A DNA stretch of 17,273 nucleotides, taken from NCBI GenBank assembly GCA_945952355.1, contig CAMFIW010000011.1, positions 1 to 17,273 of the forward strand, read 5' to 3'. This document shows positions 6,866 to 13,028 of the stretch, piece by piece. The notes beneath the pieces are model-generated. The model worked only from the letters and a program-made list of their open reading frames with translations, did not search any database and was not told the origin of the DNA. The translations under genes were made by a program, and so were the position numbers. This stretch comes from an uncultured Phenylobacterium sp. (GTDB taxonomy: Bacteria; Pseudomonadota; Alphaproteobacteria; Caulobacterales; Caulobacteraceae). Position 1 is the stretch's first letter. Each line of letters begins with the position of its first letter.

Positions 6866-7477
6866 CTAGTTCGCCGCCTTCGCTCGGGCTTCTTTGGCTG
6901 CTCCAAGGATCTCGAGCGCCTCTTTCATCACATAGAGTCCGATCGCGGCGCCGGCGATGAGGTCGACATAACGAAAGCCGCTGAGCGCCACGATCAGCCC
7001 CGACAAGATGACGCCGATGTTGGCGATCACGTCGGCGCGCGTGAAAATCCAACTCGCGCTGAGATGGACGCCTTCTCCCCGGACTTTGCCCAGCATCCTT
7101 AGAACCGTCGCGTTGACCGCGAGGGAAACACTGGCGACGCCAATCATCAGGAGGCTTTCAGGGTCGCTGCCCGTGACCCCGCGGCGGGCGGTGTCAATAA
7201 GAACGCCAGCGCCGAGGACAAGGAGAATTCCGCCACTGACTGTTGCGGCGCGCGCTTTGAACAGCGCCCCTCTGGTCAAGACGGCGATGGCGATCGCGTA
7301 GGCGGTTGCGTCAGCGAGCATATCCAGGGAATCAGCCAGTAGACCGCTTGACTGGCCGATGAGGCCTGCGGCGAGGCCGACACAAAACATCGTGGCGTTG
7401 AGCCCAAGCGCGATGAGCAGAATGCGACGCTGGCTTTCGCTCTTCGAGTCTCCTGGTTCACACCCGCATCCGGTCAT
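6866..7477 (-). CDS. Short CDF-type cation transporter without cytoplasmic domain
   Basis: 203 aa with about six membrane segments and almost nothing after the last, whereas usual cation diffusion facilitators run near 300 aa with a C-terminal cytoplasmic metal domain. TM2 carries the expected metal site D52-M-L-A-D56. In TM5 the usual H-x-x-x-D is F145-T-R-A-D149, so one of the four site ligands is changed. The N-terminus M-T-G-C4-G-C6-E-P offers two cysteines that might bind a soft metal. ATG at 7477 with GAGGT about 7-11 bases upstream. It is first in a probable operon with uppP and is read from the MerR-type promoter at 7526-7496. Likely exports Pb, Zn or Cd from the cytoplasm; the metal is inferred from context. 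Confidence 0.85.
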   Translation of the reverse strand: MTGCGCEPGDSKSESQRRILLIALGLNATMFCVGLAAGLIGQSSGLLADSLDMLADATAYAIAIAVLTRGALFKARAATVSGGILLVLGAGVLIDTARRGVTGSDPESLLMIGVASVSLAVNATVLRMLGKVRGEGVHLSASWIFTRADVIANIGVILSGLIVALSGFRYVDLIAGAAIGLYVMKEALEILGAAKEARAKAAN

Positions 7478-7495
7478 CGTCGCACCTCAAGCTCG

Positions 7496-7526
7496 ATCCT
7501 AGATCCTCTAGCAGCTAGAGGATCAA
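7496..7526 (-). promoter_or_regulatory. MerR-family-type promoter and operator for the short CDF-uppP operon
   Basis: On the minus strand: -35 TTGATC (7526-7521), a 19-bp spacer, -10 TAGGAT (7501-7496). The operator is a perfect dyad, GATCCTCTAG-CAG-CTAGAGGATC (7502-7524), lying between the two hexamers. An over-long 19-bp spacer filled by a dyad is characteristic of promoters activated by MerR-family metal sensors, which untwist the DNA when metal is bound. Predicted transcription start near 7489, a few bases before the Shine-Dalgarno of the gene starting at 7477. Confidence 0.85.
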
Positions 7527-7577
7527 GTCGGCATGTTGCGACGGTATGATTCCTCGCGCGCCTGCTTCACATTGAGC

Positions 7578-7608
7578 TTGATCCTCTAGCCACTCGAGCA
7601 TCTAAGGT
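7578..7608 (+). promoter_or_regulatory. MerR-family-type promoter and operator for the cytochrome c-FTR1 gene
   Basis: -35 TTGATC (7578-7583), 19-bp spacer, -10 TAAGGT (7603-7608). The spacer dyad GATCCTCTAG-CCA-CTCGAGCATC (7580-7602) matches its own complement at 8 of 10 positions per arm and shares its left arm exactly with the operator at 7502. It faces away from that promoter, with 51 bp between the two -35 elements. The weaker right arm may mean lower affinity. Confidence 0.8.
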
Positions 7609-7647
7609 CAGTCTGCGACCTATTCTTAATTGCACCTCGGATCTTTG

Positions 7648-9576
7648 ATGTCGTTTCGTGCTCGCCTCCCTGCCTTGCTGTTCGCTTTGGCCACCGCCCT
7701 GCTCCCCACCCTGAGCTCGGCCGAGGAAACCGCGCCTTCCGCCCAGGTCGCTTGGCGGCTCCTCGACTATCTCGCCGTGGACTACCCCGGCGCGGTGAGG
7801 GACGGGAAGGTCGTCAGTGCGTCCGAGTACGCCGAGATGCGCGAGTTCTCGGCGTCCGTGCGCGAGCGGATCTCTGGTCTGCCGGCGACCCCCGGCAAGC
7901 CGAACCTAGTGTCCGAGGCCGGGGATCTCGTCGGAGCCATTGAAGCCAAGGCCAGCGCGGCGGACGTCGCCGCGCGCGCCCACAGGCTGGGCGCCGAGCT
8001 GCTGGCGGCGTACCCGACTCCCCTCGCCCCGACCAAGGCGCCCGATCTCGCCCGCGGCGCCGCGCTCTATACAGAGCAGTGCGCCGCCTGCCACGGCGCG
8101 ACCGGGCGCGGCGACGGCCCCAACGCCAGAACTCTCAACCCTCCTCCCGTCGCCTTCGCGGACGCCGAGCGTGCCCGGCAACGCAGTCTTTTCGGTCTCT
8201 ACCAGGTGATCGGTCAGGGGCTGGACGGCACAGCGATGCCGAGCTTCGCGCAACTGCCCTCCGACGATCGCTGGGCCCTGGCCTTTTACGTGGGCCGGTT
8301 CGCGTTCGATGAAAAAGCGGCAAGAGCGGGTGAGCGGCTCTGGGCGTCCGACGCCCAGCTTCGCGCCAGATTTCCAAACCTCCAGGCTCTGACGCAGACC
8401 TCGCCGGCGGCGCTCGCTGCGGACCTCGGGGAGCCCAAGGCCACCCAGCTGGTGGCTTATCTGCGCCGCCATCCAGAGGCGACCACGCCGCAGGCGTCTG
8501 GAAGCCTCGGAATCGCCCGGACTAAGCTTGGGCAGAGCCTCGCGCGCTACGAAGCGGGCGATCGCAAGTCCGCCCAAGAGTTGGCGTTGGCCGCTTACCT
8601 GGATGGGTTCGAGCCGGTGGAACCCTCGCTGACGGCCCGAGACGCGGCTCTGATGAGTCGGGTAGAGGCCGCTATGGGCGACCTGCGCGCGGCGATCTCC
8701 AATGAGGCGCCGGAGGCGGACGTCCGCGCACAAGTCAACCGTCTCTATGCTTTGCTGGATGTCGCGGAACGCGCCCTGGCTCCAGCCGAAGCCAGCGCCG
8801 CGTCAAGCTTCGCCGGCGCCTTCACGATCCTGCTGCGGGAGGGTTTGGAAGCGCTCCTGATTGTCGTCGCCATGCTCGCCTTCCTGCGCAAGGCGGAGCG
8901 TCGGGACGTGCTGCCCTACGTCCATGGCGGCTGGGTTTCCGCGCTCGTCGCGGGCGGCCTCACTTGGGCGGCGGCGACGTATCTGATCTCGATCAGCGGC
9001 GCCAGCCGGGAGCTTACCGAGGGGTTCGGGTCGCTTCTCTCAGCGGCCGTGTTGATCTCCGTCGGGGTCTGGATGCACGGCAAAGGCCAAGCCGACGCCT
9101 GGCAGACTTACATCAAGGAGAAGCTGGCAGCGGCGCTGTCCAAGCAGTCCGCGTGGTTCCTGTTCCTGCTGGCGTTCGTCGTCGTCTACCGCGAGGTGTT
9201 CGAGACGATCCTGTTCTACGCGGCGATGTGGAGCCAGGGCGCCCGTGCGGCGATCCTGGCCGGCGCCGGCGCGGCTGTCGCCACCCTGGGCCTGATCGCC
9301 TGGGCCCTCTTGAGCTACAGCAGGCGGCTGCCGATCTCGCAGTTCTTCACCTACAGCTCGATGCTGATCTCGGGGCTGGCGGTCGTGCTGGCCGGCAAGG
9401 GCGTCGCCGCTCTGCAGGAAGCGGGCCTGATCGACATACAGCCGCTGGCGGCCGTCCCCCGGTTGGAGCTGCTCGGGGTGTTTCCGACTGCTGAGGGCGT
9501 CCTCGTGCAGGTCGCCACCCTGCTCATGATCCTGTTGGGATTCTGGCTGAGCGGCCGGCGCGGACGTCAAACCTGA
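7648..9576 (+). CDS. Cytochrome c / FTR1-family iron(lead) permease fusion, PbrT-like
   Basis: 642 aa from the ATG at 7648; a TTG at 7630 would add six residues before the signal peptide. Residues 1-25 are a Sec signal ending S-S-A. A periplasmic region contains a class I cytochrome c site, C145-A-A-C-H149, with a probable axial Met in G-T-A-M-P-S-F some 50 residues later. The C-terminal third is an FTR1 permease with seven or so membrane helices and the paired motifs R397-E-G-L-E401 and R515-E-V-F-E519, the acidic iron-binding motifs of the family. FTR1 proteins import ferric iron; the PbrT branch is implicated in Pb(II) uptake. Expression from a MerR-type promoter next to CDF and UppP genes favours the PbrT branch. 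The heme probably passes electrons linked to metal oxidation or transport, which is not shown here. It converges on the ZIP gene, 36 bp apart. Confidence 0.9.
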   Translation: MSFRARLPALLFALATALLPTLSSAEETAPSAQVAWRLLDYLAVDYPGAVRDGKVVSASEYAEMREFSASVRERISGLPATPGKPNLVSEAGDLVGAIEAKASAADVAARAHRLGAELLAAYPTPLAPTKAPDLARGAALYTEQCAACHGATGRGDGPNARTLNPPPVAFADAERARQRSLFGLYQVIGQGLDGTAMPSFAQLPSDDRWALAFYVGRFAFDEKAARAGERLWASDAQLRARFPNLQALTQTSPAALAADLGEPKATQLVAYLRRHPEATTPQASGSLGIARTKLGQSLARYEAGDRKSAQELALAAYLDGFEPVEPSLTARDAALMSRVEAAMGDLRAAISNEAPEADVRAQVNRLYALLDVAERALAPAEASAASSFAGAFTILLREGLEALLIVVAMLAFLRKAERRDVLPYVHGGWVSALVAGGLTWAAATYLISISGASRELTEGFGSLLSAAVLISVGVWMHGKGQADAWQTYIKEKLAAALSKQSAWFLFLLAFVVVYREVFETILFYAAMWSQGARAAILAGAGAAVATLGLIAWALLSYSRRLPISQFFTYSSMLISGLAVVLAGKGVAALQEAGLIDIQPLAAVPRLELLGVFPTAEGVLVQVATLLMILLGFWLSGRRGRQT

Positions 9577-9612
9577 CGGTTCCGTTTGTCGGAGCATGGC
9601 GATCTTGGTGCG

Positions 9613-10299
9613 CTAACCCATCAGCTCCTCAAGGGCCAGGAGCGCCAGAAAGCCGACGAAGAAGGCCGAACTGATCCACACCGTGTCGGGCTTCTGGTGC
9701 GCGTCCACCAACAGCTCCTCGGTCACGAGATAAAGCAGAGCCATCAGCCCGAAGCTCAGGAAGCCCGTCACCATCACGGCGGGCAGCAGATTCACAGGCG
9801 CCGCCGCGATCGCCCCCAAGGGGAGCAGGAGGGACAACGCCGCGGTTGTGGCGAAGATCTTCCAGCGGGATTTGAGAAATTCATTCAGCTCTGTCGTCAC
9901 CGTCAGACCGAGGAAGAGGATCTCGACCGTGAGGGCGATTGTGAGCAGCAGGCCAGCTTTCTGGCCGCCGATGAACGCAAGACCGAGCACCAGCCCATCG
10001 ACGAGGATATCGACACCGACCGCGGCAAGCAGCCCGACCGGACCCTTCGCCCGCTCCTCGAATTTCTTGATCAGCAGCATCACGAGAACCCCGAGCGCGC
10101 CGCCTATCAAGGTGGCGGTCGGTGAGCCGCCATGCATGACGTCCGGCAGGATTTCCCCCGCCGCGGCGGCGAACACGACGCCGGCGGCGAAGTGTTGGAT
10201 GGTGCTGACCAGCGTGGGTCCAGGCTCACGCCAAACCGCCACGCCGCCCCCCACCACAGCGGCGCCGACCGGGATGAGTGTGTAGGTGAAGGCGTTCAT
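9613..10299 (-). CDS. ZIP-family-like metal transporter
   Basis: 228 aa, around eight membrane segments, starting at an ATG with GAGGAAG about six bases upstream. TM2 has H36-F-A-A-G-V-V-F with G48-E49-I-L-P-D53, which matches ZIP (Zrt/Irt-like) proteins. TM4, where ZIPs usually carry H-N-x-P-E-G, here reads D97-I-L-V-D101-G102, and TM5 has V-E-I-L-F-L-G in place of the second His motif. These changes place it in a divergent bacterial branch whose direction and metal are uncertain. It follows the CzcD-like exporter gene by 42 bp on the same strand, so the two are probably co-transcribed from the promoter at 11357-11327. Known ZIPs move zinc or iron into the cytoplasm; pairing with an exporter in one operon suggests this one may differ. 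Confidence 0.82.
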   Translation of the reverse strand: MNAFTYTLIPVGAAVVGGGVAVWREPGPTLVSTIQHFAAGVVFAAAAGEILPDVMHGGSPTATLIGGALGVLVMLLIKKFEERAKGPVGLLAAVGVDILVDGLVLGLAFIGGQKAGLLLTIALTVEILFLGLTVTTELNEFLKSRWKIFATTAALSLLLPLGAIAAAPVNLLPAVMVTGFLSFGLMALLYLVTEELLVDAHQKPDTVWISSAFFVGFLALLALEELMG

Positions 10300-10341
10300 C
10301 GGCGCTTCCTCGTGGCAGCTTCTGGGTGTCCGCCTGCGAAG

Positions 10342-11301
10342 CTAGACGACGTGGTCGGGCTCGAGGTCGCAGGCCATTTGGCCGGTTTCGAACTGGATCG
10401 TCGCGTGGCCGATCCCAAATCGGTCCTTCAACGCATCGGCGACCTCCGCCGTGAACGCATCGTCGATGCGGTCGTCGGAGCGCACCAGGTGCACGGTCAG
10501 GGCCGTTGAGGTCGTGCTGAGGGGCCAGATGTGCAGATCGTGCACCTCCTTCACCCCCTCGAGGCCTTGCAAGTGGGAGAAGACCTCATCCCGGTCGATC
10601 CCTGGCGGCACCGCGTCGATCGCCATCGCGACGGAATCCTTGAGAAGTCCCCAGGTCCCCAGAGCGATGACGACGACGATCACAAGGCTGACGACCGGGT
10701 CCAGCCATAGCCAGCCCGTCATGGTGATCACCAGACCCGCCACGACCACGCCGGCGGAAACGCCCGCGTCGGCGGCCATGTGCAGGAAGGCGCCGCGAAT
10801 GTTGATGTCGCCTTTCCGCCCGCGCATGAACAGCAAGGCGGTAGCGGTGTTGATGACAATGCCGATCGCGGCCACCACCATCACCGTTCCGCCTTCCACC
10901 GGTTGCGGCGCCTCAAAGCGGCGGATGGCCTCCCAGGCGATCGCACCAATCGCCACAAGCAGCAGGACCGCATTGGCCAAGGCGGCGAGGATCGACGTGC
11001 GGCCAAAGCCGTAGGTGCGCTTGGCGGTCGGCGCGCGGCGGCCCAGCCACACCGCGCCCCAGGCCAGCAGCAAGCCGGCGACGTCACTGAGGTTGTGCCC
11101 CGCGTCCGCCAGAAGCGCGAGGGAGTTGGCGATGACGCCGTAGGTCGCTTCAATGGCGACGAAGCCGACATTCAGCGCCACCCCAATCGCAAAGGCGCGG
11201 TCGAAGCTGGCAGGCGCATGCGAATGGGAGTGCCCTGCGCCGCCTCTGTGCCCCTCGTGAGCATGGTCCGCGTGATCATGGTCGTGCTGATGCTTCGCCA
11301 T
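10342..11301 (-). CDS. czcD: CzcD-type cation diffusion facilitator (Zn/Cd/Co exporter)
   Basis: 319 aa with six membrane helices and a C-terminal cytoplasmic domain, the normal layout. Both transport-site motifs are intact: H69-N-L-S-D73 in TM2 and H174-M-A-A-D178 in TM5, the zinc-type arrangement. The C-terminal domain contains V-H-D-L-H-I-W-P-L-S and T-V-H-L-V, conserved in CzcD relatives. The first 28 residues hold ten histidines in H-x-H pairs, a probable metal-loading arm. It exchanges cytoplasmic Zn(II), Cd(II) or Co(II) for protons at the inner membrane. First gene of an operon with the ZIP-like gene, behind a MerR-type promoter. A DmeF-like (Co/Ni) specificity cannot be excluded from sequence, so the symbol denotes the family. 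Confidence 0.92.
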   Translation of the reverse strand: MAKHQHDHDHADHAHEGHRGGAGHSHSHAPASFDRAFAIGVALNVGFVAIEATYGVIANSLALLADAGHNLSDVAGLLLAWGAVWLGRRAPTAKRTYGFGRTSILAALANAVLLLVAIGAIAWEAIRRFEAPQPVEGGTVMVVAAIGIVINTATALLFMRGRKGDINIRGAFLHMAADAGVSAGVVVAGLVITMTGWLWLDPVVSLVIVVVIALGTWGLLKDSVAMAIDAVPPGIDRDEVFSHLQGLEGVKEVHDLHIWPLSTTSTALTVHLVRSDDRIDDAFTAEVADALKDRFGIGHATIQFETGQMACDLEPDHVV

Positions 11302-11326
11302 CTATTTGCTTTCTCTAACTGGCGCG

Positions 11327-11357
11327 GGCGTAGGTCCTCTAGTGCCTAGAGGATCAA
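11327..11357 (-). promoter_or_regulatory. MerR-family-type promoter and operator for the czcD-ZIP operon
   Basis: Minus strand: -35 TTGATC (11357-11352), 19-bp spacer, -10 position TACGCC (11332-11327), a weak hexamer. The dyad GGTCCTCTAG-TGC-CTAGAGGATC (11333-11355) has one mismatch between its arms and is the same operator as at 7502-7524 apart from the centre. It lies 26 bases upstream of the czcD start. The poor -10 fits a promoter that needs an activator. Confidence 0.8.
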
Positions 11358-11457
11358 GGCCAATCGGTTGACCAGATGGTAAATCGTCTGGCGGTAGCCG
11401 GTTGCAGCACCCAGGTTTAGGATGTGCTTCGCAAGTATCCGGTCCGCAAATTAGGAG

Positions 11458-11949
11458 ATGTCGCCGTTGTCTATGTCGGCGTGCTCGGTTGCCGCGGAGG
11501 CGGGCTCTCAACGGCGGTTGTCCCAATGCTGGCTTCTGTTGGGACTTTTGAGCGTCAGCGCGTGCGGCAGGAACGAAAAGCTCGTGGAGAGGACGCCGGA
11601 GGCAATGGCGGCGCATCTCCGCGCGGGTGAGTTGGCCCGCCATGATGGAGAGGCCAAGCCCGTCGCCATCGCCGATCTTCCGGCCGGCGGCCTCAGCGTC
11701 GGCAGGATTGTTGCGATTGTTCGGACTGGTGGACGGCTGACCTTGCAGCATGATCGGGGCTCGCCAGGGGACTGGCCCGTTCTCACCATGACCGCGGCCG
11801 TAAGGCCTCCTAGTCTGCTCGACCGGGTCAAGGTCGGCGACAGCGCCCAATTCCACCTGGAATATCGCGGGGACACGCCTGAAGTGGTCGCCCTTGAGCC
11901 CTATGTGGCTCAAGCCAGGGCTTCCCCGGCATCGGCGGCGCGACGCTAG
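11458..11949 (+). CDS. CusF-like periplasmic metal-binding lipoprotein
   Basis: 163 aa. A hydrophobic stretch ending L-L-S-V-S-A-C36 is a lipobox, so C36 is the likely lipid-modified residue. The region from about residue 80 to 150 matches the CusF copper/silver-binding fold: G-R-I-V-A-I-V, L-T-L-Q-H98-D, then D-W106-P-V-L-T-M111, then V-K-V-G-D and F-H-L-E-Y. In CusF the ligands are His36, Met47 and Met49 with Trp44 stacking. Here His, Trp and the second Met are kept at the same spacing, while the first Met is Leu109. It may therefore bind Cu(I)/Ag(I) weakly or serve another metal. Start codon uncertain: AGGAG abuts the ATG at 11458, which gives a long n-region. It diverges from czcD and converges on the SRPBCC gene. 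Confidence 0.75.
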   Translation: MSPLSMSACSVAAEAGSQRRLSQCWLLLGLLSVSACGRNEKLVERTPEAMAAHLRAGELARHDGEAKPVAIADLPAGGLSVGRIVAIVRTGGRLTLQHDRGSPGDWPVLTMTAAVRPPSLLDRVKVGDSAQFHLEYRGDTPEVVALEPYVAQARASPASAARR

Positions 11950-11996
11950 CCAGGCCGCTACGGTCGCGTGCTCGTGGGCGCCTTCCATCCGAATCT

Positions 11997-12464
11997 TCAA
12001 GACGCGCGTCTCCCACGAGACTTAGCGGAGGGCTGTCCACGCGAACCGGACGCTAGGTACTTGGCCAAGGCGTCGTCCACCCGCCTGTAAACCCCTAGAA
12101 GGCGCGGCTCGAACGAGCGGCGGCCGAGCACCAAGGCCCCAAGCCCGTTCATCTCGGCGGTGTGGATTAGATGTGTGCCCCGCCGCCCGGGCTCGATGAC
12201 GTAGGTTTCCAAGGCGCGACCGAGTAGCGGCCGACCAGTTGTGAAGCCTATCCGGTGTCCGGGCTCAAAGACGCTGATCGTCGCTCGGAGCCTTCGGCGT
12301 TTCTCCGGTTCGGGGCCGATCATCAGCGTGACCTTCGCGCCGAGCGCTGCTGAACCGATCACCTCGCGGAAGGGGTTCCAGCGGCGATAGGTCGAGAAGT
12401 CGCTGAGCGCCCGCCAGACCTTTATCGGCGGCGCTGCGATCTCGGTCTCGCAGCAAACGATCAT
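11997..12464 (-). CDS. SRPBCC (START-like/polyketide cyclase fold) protein
   Basis: 155 aa from the ATG at 12464. That start overlaps the upstream stop as ATGA, which decides it over a GTG at 12515. The N-terminus V-C-C-E-T-E-I-A-A-P-P-I-K-V-W-R-A-L-S-D-F, followed by Y-R-R-W-N-P-F, is the classic opening of SRPBCC proteins: first strand, helix, then the W-N-P loop. G-H-R-I-G-F-T-T-G and T-H-L-I-H-T-A-E-M continue the fold. These proteins form a deep hydrophobic pocket that binds lipids or small molecules. The C-terminus is basic. The substrate is unknown. It is the last gene of the M23-lipoprotein operon. Confidence 0.85.
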   Translation of the reverse strand: MIVCCETEIAAPPIKVWRALSDFSTYRRWNPFREVIGSAALGAKVTLMIGPEPEKRRRLRATISVFEPGHRIGFTTGRPLLGRALETYVIEPGRRGTHLIHTAEMNGLGALVLGRRSFEPRLLGVYRRVDDALAKYLASGSRGQPSAKSRGRRAS

Positions 12465-12871
12465 GATCTCGACGGGGCCGCAGGTTGGCACGGGGCATCT
12501 GAGCGGCCGGCGCACACGCGCACCCGCTCCATCGGGGCAATGGTCCAGTCGGTCGGCACGTCATAGAAGGTGCAGCGCGACCCCCGTCCGCTGAGGCCTG
12601 AGATGGGCCGCGATGCCACCCCGACAACCGTGCCGTCCTGTCCGATCCGCTCGATGCGAATCCGCGTCGGGGCGTTCCAGGGCGCTCTCCGGCAGACCGA
12701 TCCATGAAACCTGGTCCCGGTGGCGGTTTGGATCGCATCGGGCGTCGAAACAGACGAGTTCCGGGATGATGCGACATCGATCGGCAAGCTCAGCAAGGGC
12801 GCGCCGCCGTAGGCCGCGCAGCCGGCGAGCCCGAGCGAAGCAAGGACGCCGGCGGTCATCAGGTGGTTCAT
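12461..12871 (-). CDS. Uncharacterised small lipoprotein
   Basis: 136 aa. Residues 1-18 form a lipoprotein signal with the lipobox L-A-G-C18, so the mature protein is anchored at the membrane facing the periplasm. The rest has a region F-H-G-S-V-C-R-R-A-P-W-N-A-P with several charged strands and four further cysteines (S-V-C, S-R-C, R-V-C, A-P-C) that could form disulfides or bind metal. I do not recognise a family. Its stop overlaps the SRPBCC start by 4 bp, so the two are translationally coupled. It lies 37 bp after the 34-aa membrane peptide in the same direction. Confidence 0.7.
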   Translation of the reverse strand: MNHLMTAGVLASLGLAGCAAYGGAPLLSLPIDVASSRNSSVSTPDAIQTATGTRFHGSVCRRAPWNAPTRIRIERIGQDGTVVGVASRPISGLSGRGSRCTFYDVPTDWTIAPMERVRVCAGRSDAPCQPAAPSRS

Positions 12872-12908
12872 GGCGAGAATTCCAATTCTGGTGTGGTGGG
12901 CATGGCGG

Positions 12909-13013
12909 TCATGCGAAGACGAACAGTGTGATGCCGGTCACGAGGAAGACGATGGAGGCTGCGAGCAGCAGCACCGCCCAAATGGAGGGTCGTGCGCGAG
13001 GCTCCTTATTCAT
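12909..13013 (-). CDS. 34-aa single-span membrane peptide
   Basis: ATG at 13013 and TGA at 12909-12911 enclose 34 codons. The first ten residues are polar and basic (M-N-K-E-P-R-A-R-P-S), followed by about 23 hydrophobic residues (I-W-A-V-L-L-L-A-A-S and on to L-F-V-F-A) running to the end. This is a single transmembrane helix with the N-terminus probably inside. It sits neatly between the M23 gene (15 bp upstream) and the lipoprotein gene (37 bp downstream), on the same strand. No strong Shine-Dalgarno is seen, so expression may depend on coupling. Function unknown. The clean charge-then-helix layout and the position argue that it is a real gene. Confidence 0.55.
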   Translation of the reverse strand: MNKEPRARPSIWAVLLLAASIVFLVTGITLFVFA

Positions 13014-13028
13014 CTGGACGTCGCGCGC

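Noticed and set aside
7502..7524. CTAG-rich dyad as a transcription terminator or an integrase attachment site
   Set aside because: It sits between good -35 and -10 hexamers with a 19-bp spacer and recurs at two other promoters, which fits an operator.
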